Shown here: positions 1 through 5,565 of the stretch, piece after piece
How the letters are laid out: every line of letters begins with the position of its first letter
Position numbering within the stretch: position 1 is the first letter of the stretch
DNA from: Brevundimonas sp.
GTDB lineage: Bacteria; Pseudomonadota; Alphaproteobacteria; Caulobacterales; Caulobacteraceae
Length of the DNA stretch: 5,825 nucleotides
Assembly (NCBI GenBank): GCA_012270135.1
Contig: JAAXIW010000208.1
Span: 3,784 to 9,608 of the forward strand
Direction: 5' to 3'
Made by a program: the position numbers and the translations under genes
The notes under the pieces: model-generated
Databases searched by the model: none
What the model was told of the DNA's origin: nothing
What the model saw: only the letters and a program-made list of their open reading frames with translations

Positions 1-154
1 TGGTGATCCCGTGCAGCACCAGCGCATAGGAGACCGCCGTCGCCTGGTCCGCAAGGCCCAGCCCCAGCAGGGTCCCGACGACCCCGCTGTGGAAGACGCC
101 GCCGTAGCCCGGCGCGCTGGGCAGGATGGCCAGCACGGCGGTGATGGCCAGATC
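1..154 (-). other. Segment resembling the C-terminal membrane region of the LPG synthase TM / flippase-like (UPF0104) family, in frame with the RTX gene
   Basis: Residues 1781-1831 are DLAITAVLAIL, then PSAPGYGGVFHSGVVGTLLG, then LGLADQATAVSYALVLHGIT, running off the window. The PSAPGYxGxFH motif followed by a Gly/Leu-rich helix, then an acid, alanines and YALxLHxI, is what I recall from the last transmembrane helices of PF03706-type proteins (about 300-350 residues, eight helices, inner membrane). Those helices normally sit near the end of the protein, so the N-terminal two-thirds or more of that gene is missing here. The frame is the same as that of the RTX repeats. It could be a true fusion, a decayed gene brought in by a deletion, or an assembly join. 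The family call rests on memory of the motif only. Confidence 0.5.
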
Positions 155-3100
155 ATAGGTGGCATTGTCTGCTCCTAGCCCGCCCTCCAGATTATCGCGT
201 CCCAAGCCGCGGTCGAGGAAGTCGTCGGCGGCCCCGCCTGTCAGAACGTCGTCGCCTCCCAGTCCGAGGAACTGGGCGCCGGCGCCGCCGTCGTCGCCAT
301 GCCCGACTGAGATCCGGTTGCTCCCGTGGTTGCCCTCCACGAAGCGGAGCCCCGCGCCGGTGATCTCGATGACGACGTCCTCGACGTTCACAACGGTGAA
401 CTGGGTCGACGAAACGTAGCTGAACGCCGTCGACAGCTTCACGCTGACGCGGGTTCCATCGAGGATCACCGTGTCGCGGCCGTCACCACCGTCCAGGGTC
501 ATGGCGCCATGGCCGTCGAAGACCGGGCGCGCCGGGTCGACATACAGGATGTCATCACCGGCGCCGCCGATCAGCCAGTCGCCCTGTTCGCCGAAAAGTT
601 GGTCCGCCCCGTCACCGCCGTACAGTCTTTCATTGCCGCGGCCGCCCCTGATGACATCGTTTCCGGCGCCGCCGGACAGGTTCTTCGACAGCACCGACTC
701 CGACAAATCGATATGGTCGTCGCCGGCTCCGCCGATCACGCTCTCCACGCTCAGGTACTGATCCTGACCGACGGTGAAGCGGGTCCACTCCAGGGTTCCA
801 TCGACCACAATAGCCTCGGTCGCCGCGCTGTAATCCAACGTATCGTCGCCCAGATCGCCATCGTAGATCGACCCGGTTGTTCCGATGGCCGGGTTGCCGA
901 TAAAGACGTCGTCTCCGAGGCCGCCGGCGACCCGGACAGATCCTCCGCCGGCATCGATCCAGTCGTCTCCGCCGCCACCGTCGATGACGTCGCCCCCGCC
1001 CATGCCGAAGATCACGTCGGCGCCGCTACCGCCGCGCAAATGCTCCAGGGCCGTCGTGCCGACGAGGCGATCGGCGACTGGCGTCCCCTCGAGGCTGAGC
1101 GGGAGGGCGACGCCGTCGATGCCCGTGAGGAGATCGGAGAAGCGCAGCCGCTCGATGCCGGTCAGACGATCCACGCCGTCCGGGCCGCTCACCGTGGTGA
1201 CATCGCCGACGGTGCTGATCGTATAGGCGGAGCGCGGGCCGCTGAAGACCGCCGTGTCGACCCCGTAGTCGCCATCGAGGCGATCCGCGCCTGCCCCGCC
1301 GGTGAGGATGTCGTCGCCCATGGCCCCCCACAGGTGATCGTCGCCGGCTCCTCCATCGAAACGGTCGTCGTTTTGCTCGTAGCCGGCCAGATAGTCGTCG
1401 CCGCCCAGTCCGTAGATGATGCTCGCCCCGGCCGAACTCATCGAGTCGTTCTGGTCGGTGGCGTAGATGATGATGCTGCCGTTGAGATCGCGGAGCCCGG
1501 ACGAGTCAAGGAAGACATCGACGTGTTCGTGGGCCCCGCTGGCGTAGCTGCTGAACCTCAGGCCGTCGGAAAGGGGGCTGTAGCCAGAGGTCGCGCCACG
1601 CACGACAATGGTGTCGCCCTCCGCCGGGTTGAAGTCGAAGATCCGGTCGTAGGAAACGCCCGATACATCGAATTCGAACCGGTCGGCGCCGGCGCCGCCG
1701 ACCAGGTAGTCGCCATCGCCACCCCCAATGATGACGTCGTCGCCGTCCCCCCCGGAGAGGCGATCATAGCCGGTTCCGCCGATCAGGCGATCGTCACCCG
1801 ACCCACCTTCGAGAATGTCGTCACCTGCGTTCCCCTCAAGGACGTCGCCGCCGCCGCGGCCGCGCAGATAGTCGTCCAAGGCGCCGCCGGTCAGGGTCTC
1901 ATTCGCGGCTCCGCCGTCCTGTATCAGCGGCGCGACAGGAGCGACGCCTGTGATCACCGGCGTGGGAGGCGCGACCTCCGGGAGTCCGCGCCCGCTGGCC
2001 ACGGCCGGAGGAGGCGCCGAGAATTGGAACAAGCCGGCGGTCAGGGCGGCGACCTGGGCGTTGAGGACGAGGAGGGAGTCGGTCGCGGAGAAGGTGATCA
2101 GGACGTTCGCGCCCTGCTGCTGGATCGACTGCCAGGCCGTATGGCCTTCAACGCGGATGCGGTCGCCGGCTGCGCCGCTGAAGTCGGTAATGACGTCCGC
2201 GCCCTGACCGACGTGGAACATGTCGGCCCCGGAGCCTCCGGTCAGAGTATCGTTGTCGAGGCCGCCCTTGAGGACGTCCGCCCCGGCGCCGCCGTCCAGC
2301 AGGTCCGCACCCGCGCCCGCCACGATGACGTCGTTGCCGTCGCCGCCGTAGACCCCGCCGTTCTGGCGTCCGAGGGCTCCGTCATAATGGTCATTGGAGG
2401 CTCCGAGATCGATGCGCCCGGTGATCAGCCCGTCGTTGCTCAGCCGCGACTGTTCGACCCCGAGATCAACCCGGCCTCGCAGTTCTCCCGTGTTGTGGAT
2501 GTTGCTGATCTGGTTCTCGGATGGGGTGACCGCCGGATCGCTGCGGAGGGCGTAGTCCGCCTGGATGAGGCCGGAGTTGATGTAGGTCGCCTCAAACAGG
2601 GAGCCGAAGGCGACGCCGACGCTGTCCAGCGCCGTGGTCGAGTCTGTGACGACGATCGTGCCGCTGTTCACGAACGCGTCGGAGTCGGGATAGTTGTCGA
2701 GGCGTACGTGGACGCCGATGCTGGCGAGACCGCCCGTGACAGCGATGGTCCCCGAATTCCAGAACTCCTGTGTGCCAATGCGGATATCGACGCCTATCGC
2801 GCTGAGCCCCGCCGTCACTTCAAGGCGCCCGGAATTGACCAGAAACTCGTACGGCGTCAGGCCGGTCGCGTCACCGCCGCCGGCGACCCTGATCAGGCCG
2901 GCGTTGTGGATGTGATCGATCCCGAAGACGCCGGACAAGTCGGTCGTCCCCGATCCAGTCACTTCGAACACCCCGCCCGCACGGTTGACGAACGCGCCGT
3001 AGGCCGTACGGGTCTCGTCATCGCCGACAAGGCCGTAGACGAGCGGCGCCTGCGTGCCGCCCTCGACAACGATCCGGCCTGAGTTGAACAGCGCCGGTTC

Positions 3101-5494
3101 CGACCGGCCTTCGACCGCCTCGAGGACCACGCCGGAGTCGTAAACGCTGGTTCGCGCGATCGTCACCGTTTCGCCGGCGTCGATCGTCAGGAGTTCCGAG
3201 ATGACGAGCGTCGACTGCGGAAGCGGCGTCGCGGGCTGAAGCAGCGGTTCTGCGACGAAACTGACCGCGCCGCCGAGTGCGGCCACCGTCACGTTGCGCA
3301 ACAGGATGGAATCCGAGCCGGACAGAGTAAGCCGGACATCCGCGCCGACCTGCTGCAACGATTGATAGGTCTGGTAGCCGTAGATGGTCAGCCGGTCGCC
3401 GGACGCGCCCGTCTGGAAGGAGGGGTTCGTATCCGCGGCATCGTTGCTGTTGAATAGGAACAGGTCCGTGCCCGTCCCGCCGGTGCGGGTGGCCGCTCCA
3501 TGGTCGCCGAACAGGGTGTCGTCCCCGTCGCCGCCCGACAGGATGTCGTCGCCGCTGTTGCCCTCGAGCACGTCGTCGCCAGTCGATCCGGTGATGGTGT
3601 CGCCGTAAAGGCTGCCCTGGACGGCTTCGAAATTGCGTAGCGTGTCCTGTCCGTTGGCGACCCCGGTTCCGGTCGCGAGGTTGACGGTGACGGCCCGACC
3701 GGAGGTGAGGTAGGAGACCATGTCGATCCCGGCCCCCCCATCGAGCGCATCGTTGCCGCGGCCGCCGTCGATGTAGTCGTCGCCGCCGCCGCCGAGAATC
3801 GCGTCGGCGCCGTCCTCACCAAACAGCACGTCCGTATGGTCGCCCCCAATGAGCCGGTCGTTGTGGAAGCCTGCGAACACGGCGCCGTTCACTCGACCGC
3901 CGGCGCCGTCGTAGATGTCCTCGTCGGCGCCGAGTTCTATGTTGCCCTCGATCAGGCCGCTATTGCGGACTTCGTCGTCACCCATTCCGAGGATGACCGC
4001 GCCCCGTATCGTGCCGGAATTGACCAGGTGCTCGATCGACCGCTGCATGAAGAACGCGGCGTTGTCATCGACGTAAATGGCGATATCGGCTTCGATAAGT
4101 CCGGTGTTGACGTACGTCTGGACGCCGTTCCCACGGGCGAAGACGGATTCCGAGTTCCACGCGGTGAAGGCGATGCTGAGGGCGCCCGGATCGGTCACGA
4201 TGGCGCGGATGACGCCCGTGTTGGTGAAGCTTCCGTTCGCGTCGAGGATCGTCCCGATCGCGAGGGACTCGCCGCGCGCCTCGATCAGGCCGGAGTTGAA
4301 CAGGGTCGTGTTGAAGTCGGTGTGATAGCCGATCGCCACGGCGCCGGTCGCGACAATCTCGCCGCCATTGGTGACCTGGTGATCGGCACGATGGGGGGCG
4401 CTCGTCAGAATCGGGTCGTTGGCCGCCCGGACTCCGACCGCCAGATTCCCGGCCGTTGCGGCGATCACGCCGCTGTTGTCCAGCTGCCAACTGACGGCCC
4501 GCGGAGACAGGCCCGTGGCGTCGTGGATCGAGAAGGCCTCGATCAATCCCCGGTTGTCGATATTACCTTGGCCGATCACGCCGATCGCGCCGGTGAGGCC
4601 ATCATTGACGACGCGCAAGGTTCCGCTGGCCGCGTTCACGAACGTGTAGAGACCCGCTTCCGTGCCCCAGGCCGAGACGCCGAAGATGCGGTTGCTGTCG
4701 TCCGGGACGCCGTCGACGATCAACGTCCCGTTGTTGGTGAGAACGCCGCTTACCGCATAGGCCGCGCCTTGCAGAAAGGTCCTCGTCATTCCGGCATCGA
4801 CCGTGTGGTCGCCGTTCCCGATCACCGGGCTGCCCGGAGCCGCCGGCGCGGGCGCCGGACCGGGGCCCGGCATCATGCGCAGGAACTCCGGATGCGCCGC
4901 CAGCGTCTCCGGCGAGACGTACTCGAGATTGATCGTCGAGCCGTCGGAAAACACCAGACGGGAGCCATTGCCCCACGCCTCGACCCGGGGCGGAAAGTCG
5001 AAGCCGTACAGCTCGATCACGTCCCCGTGGCTGGGGTCGAACTCGCTGATGATGTCGGGCTTGCGGGTGAAGCCGCCGGGCGCCGGGTCCGTGCCAATGT
5101 CGCCGAAAACGAAGATGAAGGTCTCTGCGCTCGACGAGGCGCGGATGTAGTCCGCTCCAGGGCCACCCCACAGGATGTCGCGTCCGCCGTTGCCGAAGAT
5201 CTGGTCGTCGCCGGCGCCGCCCTCCAGCCAATCGGCCGAACTGCTCCCGTTAAGCGTGTCGCCGCCGCCCAACCCGAAGACCACACCCCCGCCGCCGGGG
5301 GCGCTCAATGAATTCGTCCGCCAGTCGCCCCGGTTGACGGGCAGGTTGTTCGGAACGATCGAGGCTTCGGCGCCATCAATGGCCGCGGCCTCTCGGGTAG
5401 CTTGGCGGAACGTGAGTTGTCCCGGGTCGAAGGCTGGCAGCTGTGTAAGCGTGACGCCGACGGTCAGCCGTCCACCAGAATACACTACGGACAT
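1..5494 (-). CDS. Giant modular RTX (hemolysin-type calcium-binding repeat) protein, 3' end beyond the window
   Basis: The frame runs without a stop from ATG at 5492-5494 to the left edge, giving 1831 visible residues. This ATG is the first start after an in-frame TGA upstream and follows a G-rich ribosome-binding site. Sampled codons along its length, including both ends, stay in one register, so no frameshift was seen. Order by residue: unrecognised N-terminus 1-69; RTX block 1, 73-118; cap 119-205; Pro/Gly linker 209-221; N-S-G array A, about 250-517; RTX block 2, 544-666, and cap 699-740; array B, about 802-1026; RTX block 3, 1050-1091, and cap 1110-1151; RTX blocks 4-8 between 1198 and 1776. 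There is no signal peptide or internal membrane segment before residue 1781, no Cys and only about four Lys. Such proteins are normally exported by type I secretion and fold on calcium outside the cell. No catalytic motif was recognised, so an adhesin, surface-layer or matrix role is inferred. The last 50 visible residues do not look like RTX and may mark a fusion. Confidence 0.93.
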   Translation of the reverse strand, partial: MSVVYSGGRLTVGVTLTQLPAFDPGQLTFRQATREAAAIDGAEASIVPNNLPVNRGDWRTNSLSAPGGGGVVFGLGGGDTLNGSSSADWLEGGAGDDQIFGNGGRDILWGGPGADYIRASSSAETFIFVFGDIGTDPAPGGFTRKPDIISEFDPSHGDVIELYGFDFPPRVEAWGNGSRLVFSDGSTINLEYVSPETLAAHPEFLRMMPGPGPAPAPAAPGSPVIGNGDHTVDAGMTRTFLQGAAYAVSGVLTNNGTLIVDGVPDDSNRIFGVSAWGTEAGLYTFVNAASGTLRVVNDGLTGAIGVIGQGNIDNRGLIEAFSIHDATGLSPRAVSWQLDNSGVIAATAGNLAVGVRAANDPILTSAPHRADHQVTNGGEIVATGAVAIGYHTDFNTTLFNSGLIEARGESLAIGTILDANGSFTNTGVIRAIVTDPGALSIAFTAWNSESVFARGNGVQTYVNTGLIEADIAIYVDDNAAFFMQRSIEHLVNSGTIRGAVILGMGDDEVRNSGLIEGNIELGADEDIYDGAGGRVNGAVFAGFHNDRLIGGDHTDVLFGEDGADAILGGGGDDYIDGGRGNDALDGGAGIDMVSYLTSGRAVTVNLATGTGVANGQDTLRNFEAVQGSLYGDTITGSTGDDVLEGNSGDDILSGGDGDDTLFGDHGAATRTGGTGTDLFLFNSNDAADTNPSFQTGASGDRLTIYGYQTYQSLQQVGADVRLTLSGSDSILLRNVTVAALGGAVSFVAEPLLQPATPLPQSTLVISELLTIDAGETVTIARTSVYDSGVVLEAVEGRSEPALFNSGRIVVEGGTQAPLVYGLVGDDETRTAYGAFVNRAGGVFEVTGSGTTDLSGVFGIDHIHNAGLIRVAGGGDATGLTPYEFLVNSGRLEVTAGLSAIGVDIRIGTQEFWNSGTIAVTGGLASIGVHVRLDNYPDSDAFVNSGTIVVTDSTTALDSVGVAFGSLFEATYINSGLIQADYALRSDPAVTPSENQISNIHNTGELRGRVDLGVEQSRLSNDGLITGRIDLGASNDHYDGALGRQNGGVYGGDGNDVIVAGAGADLLDGGAGADVLKGGLDNDTLTGGSGADMFHVGQGADVITDFSGAAGDRIRVEGHTAWQSIQQQGANVLITFSATDSLLVLNAQVAALTAGLFQFSAPPPAVASGRGLPEVAPPTPVITGVAPVAPLIQDGGAANETLTGGALDDYLRGRGGGDVLEGNAGDDILEGGSGDDRLIGGTGYDRLSGGDGDDVIIGGGDGDYLVGGAGADRFEFDVSGVSYDRIFDFNPAEGDTIVVRGATSGYSPLSDGLRFSSYASGAHEHVDVFLDSSGLRDLNGSIIIYATDQNDSMSSAGASIIYGLGGDDYLAGYEQNDDRFDGGAGDDHLWGAMGDDILTGGAGADRLDGDYGVDTAVFSGPRSAYTISTVGDVTTVSGPDGVDRLTGIERLRFSDLLTGIDGVALPLSLEGTPVADRLVGTTALEHLRGGSGADVIFGMGGGDVIDGGGGDDWIDAGGGSVRVAGGLGDDVFIGNPAIGTTGSIYDGDLGDDTLDYSAATEAIVVDGTLEWTRFTVGQDQYLSVESVIGGAGDDHIDLSESVLSKNLSGGAGNDVIRGGRGNERLYGGDGADQLFGEQGDWLIGGAGDDILYVDPARPVFDGHGAMTLDGGDGRDTVILDGTRVSVKLSTAFSYVSSTQFTVVNVEDVVIEITGAGLRFVEGNHGSNRISVGHGDDGGAGAQFLGLGGDDVLTGGAADDFLDRGLGRDNLEGGLGADNATYDLAITAVLAILPSAPGYGGVFHSGVVGTLLGLGLADQATAVSYALVLHGIT
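167..334 (-). repeat. RTX block 8, the last repeats before the frame changes character
   Basis: Residues 1721-1776 hold GNHGSNRISVGHGDD, LGLGGDDVLTGG, AADDFLDRG, LGRDNLEGG and LGADN. It is preceded by a non-repeat segment (about residues 1654-1720) with SSTQFTVVNVEDVVIEITG. A type I secretion substrate would normally continue into a C-terminal secretion signal here; instead a hydrophobic sequence of another type follows. Confidence 0.8.
551..1075 (-). repeat. RTX blocks 6 and 7, partly degenerate
   Basis: Residues 1474-1554 (block 6) include SGADVIFGMGGGDVIDGG, GGDDWIDAGG and LGDDVFIG, with an interrupted unit around GGSVRVAGG. A short spacer with LDYSAATEAIVVDG, then QYLSVESV, leads to residues 1588-1648 (block 7): GGAGDDHIDL, SGGAGNDVIRGG, RGNERLYGG, DGADQLFG and GGAGDDILYVD. 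Glu replaces the usual Asp in RGNERL, so some calcium sites may be weak or lost. Confidence 0.82.
1133..1414 (-). repeat. RTX block 5 plus RTX-associated segment
   Basis: Residues 1361-1413 are GGxGxD repeats such as YGLGGDDYLAG, GGAGDDHLWG and MGDDILTGGAGADRLDG, one of which is degenerate (YEQNDDRFDG). Residues 1415-1454 carry AVFSGPRSAYTIS, then VDRLTGIERLRFSD. This AvFsGxRxxYt...DGxDxLxxIErLrFxD pattern is a widespread companion segment of RTX repeats in secreted proteobacterial proteins. Confidence 0.85.
1682..1903 (-). repeat. RTX block 4
   Basis: Residues 1198-1271 form the longest uninterrupted run of nonapeptide units, including DVLEGNAGDDILEGG, SGDDRLIGG, TGYDRLSGG, DGDDVIIGG and GDYLVGGAGADRFEF. 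The F-x-F ending and the YDRIFDFNPAEGDTIVVRG that follows form another cap. The cap continues to about residue 1350 with no further recognised motif. Confidence 0.88.
2042..2167 (-). repeat. Duplicated cap segment, copy B
   Basis: Residues 1110-1151 begin GDRIRVEG, continue QSIQQQGANV and end NAQVAAL. The segment is homologous to copy A at 3275-3400, at about half identity and without gaps. A Pro/Ala-rich linker (SAPPPAVASG, then PEVAPPTPVITGVAPVAP) follows and separates the duplicated modules from the C-terminal RTX region. Confidence 0.75.
2222..2347 (-). repeat. RTX block 3
   Basis: Residues 1050-1091 hold GGDGNDVIVAGAGADLLDGG, GAGADVLKGG, LDNDTLTGG and SGADMF, classical GGxGxD units. ADVITDFSGAAGDRIRVEG follows directly, the usual D-x-I-x-DF...GD cap entry. 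The block is shorter than its counterpart block 2 because it lacks the spacer and the second run of repeats. Confidence 0.85.
2417..3091 (-). repeat. N-S-G-x-I beta-helix-like repeat array B
   Basis: About nine units like those of array A occur between residues 802 and 1026: LFNSGRIVV, IHNAGLIRV, LVNSGRLEV, FWNSGTIAV, FVNSGTIVV, YINSGLIQA, IHNTGELRG and LSNDGLITG among them. The array again runs into an LGASNDHYDG stretch and an RTX block. The last 61 residues spanning array end to RTX start (2315-2497) align without gaps to the corresponding part of module A (3842-4024). Confidence 0.7.
3275..3400 (-). repeat. Duplicated cap segment, copy A
   Basis: Residues 699-740 begin GDRLTIYG, continue QSLQQVGADV and end NVTVAAL. 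They align without gaps over 42 residues to the segment at 2042-2167, with 21 identities by hand count. This is a beta-rich capping segment after an RTX roll, of the D-x-I...GDxI type. Confidence 0.75.
3497..3865 (-). repeat. RTX block 2 with an embedded RTX-associated spacer
   Basis: Residues 544-591 and 631-666 are two runs of GGxGxD repeats, for example FGEDGADAILGGGGDDYIDG and STGDDVLEGNSGDDILSG. Between them lies a spacer with YLTSGRAVTVNLATGTG, then QDTLRNFEAVQGSLYGDTI. This vNLatGtG...DtLxNfExvxGS...D pattern is a very common inter-repeat element of RTX proteins. The block belongs to the first copy of the duplicated module. Confidence 0.85.
3944..4747 (-). repeat. N-S-G-x-I beta-helix-like repeat array A
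   Basis: About ten diverged units of the form (hydrophobic)xN(S/T/N)GxIx(A/V/G) recur every 20-45 residues between about residues 250 and 517. Examples are LTNNGTLIV, QLDNSGVIAA, LFNSGLIEA, FTNTGVIRA, YVNTGLIEA, LVNSGTIRG and VRNSGLIEG. The pattern of short hydrophobic strands with Asn-Gly turns resembles the right-handed beta-helix arrays of large bacterial surface proteins. The array ends in an LGADEDIYDG stretch that leads directly into RTX block 2. Beta-helix folding is inferred. Confidence 0.7.
5141..5278 (-). repeat. RTX block 1 (N-terminal calcium-binding nonapeptide repeats)
   Basis: Residues 73-118 contain units such as GLGGGDTLNG, ADWLEGGAGDDQIFG and GGRDILWGGPGADYI, matching the GGxGxDxUx consensus in which Gly and Asp bind calcium in a parallel beta-roll. 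The block sits unusually near the N-terminus. It is followed by a cap-like segment (about residues 119-192) with PDIISEFDPSHGDVIELYG and FSDGSTINLEYV, the style that commonly closes an RTX beta-roll. Confidence 0.85.
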
Positions 5495-5499
5495 GATTA

Positions 5500-5505
5500 C
5501 CCCCC
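5500..5505 (-). promoter_or_regulatory. Ribosome-binding site of the RTX gene
   Basis: Six G residues on the minus strand lie five bases (TAATC) before ATG 5494. This purine run is an acceptable though not canonical Shine-Dalgarno site and supports 5494 as the start. No other start codon exists in frame before the upstream in-frame TGA. Confidence 0.55.
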
Positions 5506-5518
5506 GAACCGCCGAGCT

Positions 5519-5548
5519 TGGATACCGCGCTTCAGTTCAGACTGGCAA
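5519..5548 (-). promoter_or_regulatory. Possible weak sigma-70-type promoter for the RTX gene
   Basis: On the minus strand TTGCCA (5543-5548) and TATCCA (5519-5524) are separated by 18 bases inside the ettA-RTX gap. The -35-like box is fair and the -10-like box is poor. In GC-rich DNA such matches arise by chance, so this is only a candidate. Read-through from ettA is equally possible, because no rho-independent terminator is visible in the 71-bp gap. Confidence 0.2.
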
Positions 5549-5565
5549 TCTTAAGTTGGCCGCAC

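Larger units (their letters stand above)
5495..5565. other. 71-bp gap between ettA and the RTX gene
   Basis: The gap contains the RTX ribosome-binding site, a weak promoter candidate and a TTCAG-TTCAG direct repeat at about 5531-5540. No stable hairpin with a T-run was found, so nothing marks a rho-independent terminator for ettA. Confidence 0.5.

Noticed and set aside
1..160. Alternative reading of the left-edge segment as a DUF4214-type or S-layer-anchor domain
   Set aside because: The DQATAVSYALVLHG part recalls such helices slightly, but the PSAPGYGGVF motif and overall hydrophobicity fit the flippase-like membrane family better.
159..419. Plus-strand open frame of 86 codons rich in Ser and Pro
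   Set aside because: It is a Ser/Pro-rich shadow opposite RTX block 8, without a convincing ribosome-binding site or domain.
200..2350. Many similar short GC-rich DNA repeats that could suggest a CRISPR or satellite array
   Set aside because: Spacing is in multiples of 9 codons or irregular, and the repetition follows the coding of GGxGxDxLxGG. There are no constant repeats with unique spacers.
326..3082. Plus-strand open frame of 918 codons
   Set aside because: It lies exactly antisense and in codon register to the RTX gene. GGC, GAC and GCC codons read as GCC, GTC and GGC on the other strand and rarely create stops. The protein has no recognisable domain, only Val/Ala/Asp-rich low complexity.
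4602..5231. Minus-strand open frame of 209 codons, very Arg-rich
   Set aside because: It is an out-of-frame reading of the RTX gene. The RTX motifs lie in the other frame, and Arg/Pro/His-rich content is typical of frame-shifted GC-rich DNA.
3836..5311. Plus-strand open frame of 491 codons
   Set aside because: Same codon-register antisense shadow of the RTX gene as the longer frame, with no family resemblance.
5531..5556. Possible hairpin CAGT-TCAG-ACTG and the palindrome CTTAAG in the ettA-RTX gap
   Set aside because: The stem is only four base pairs and no T-run follows on either strand, so it is not a credible terminator.
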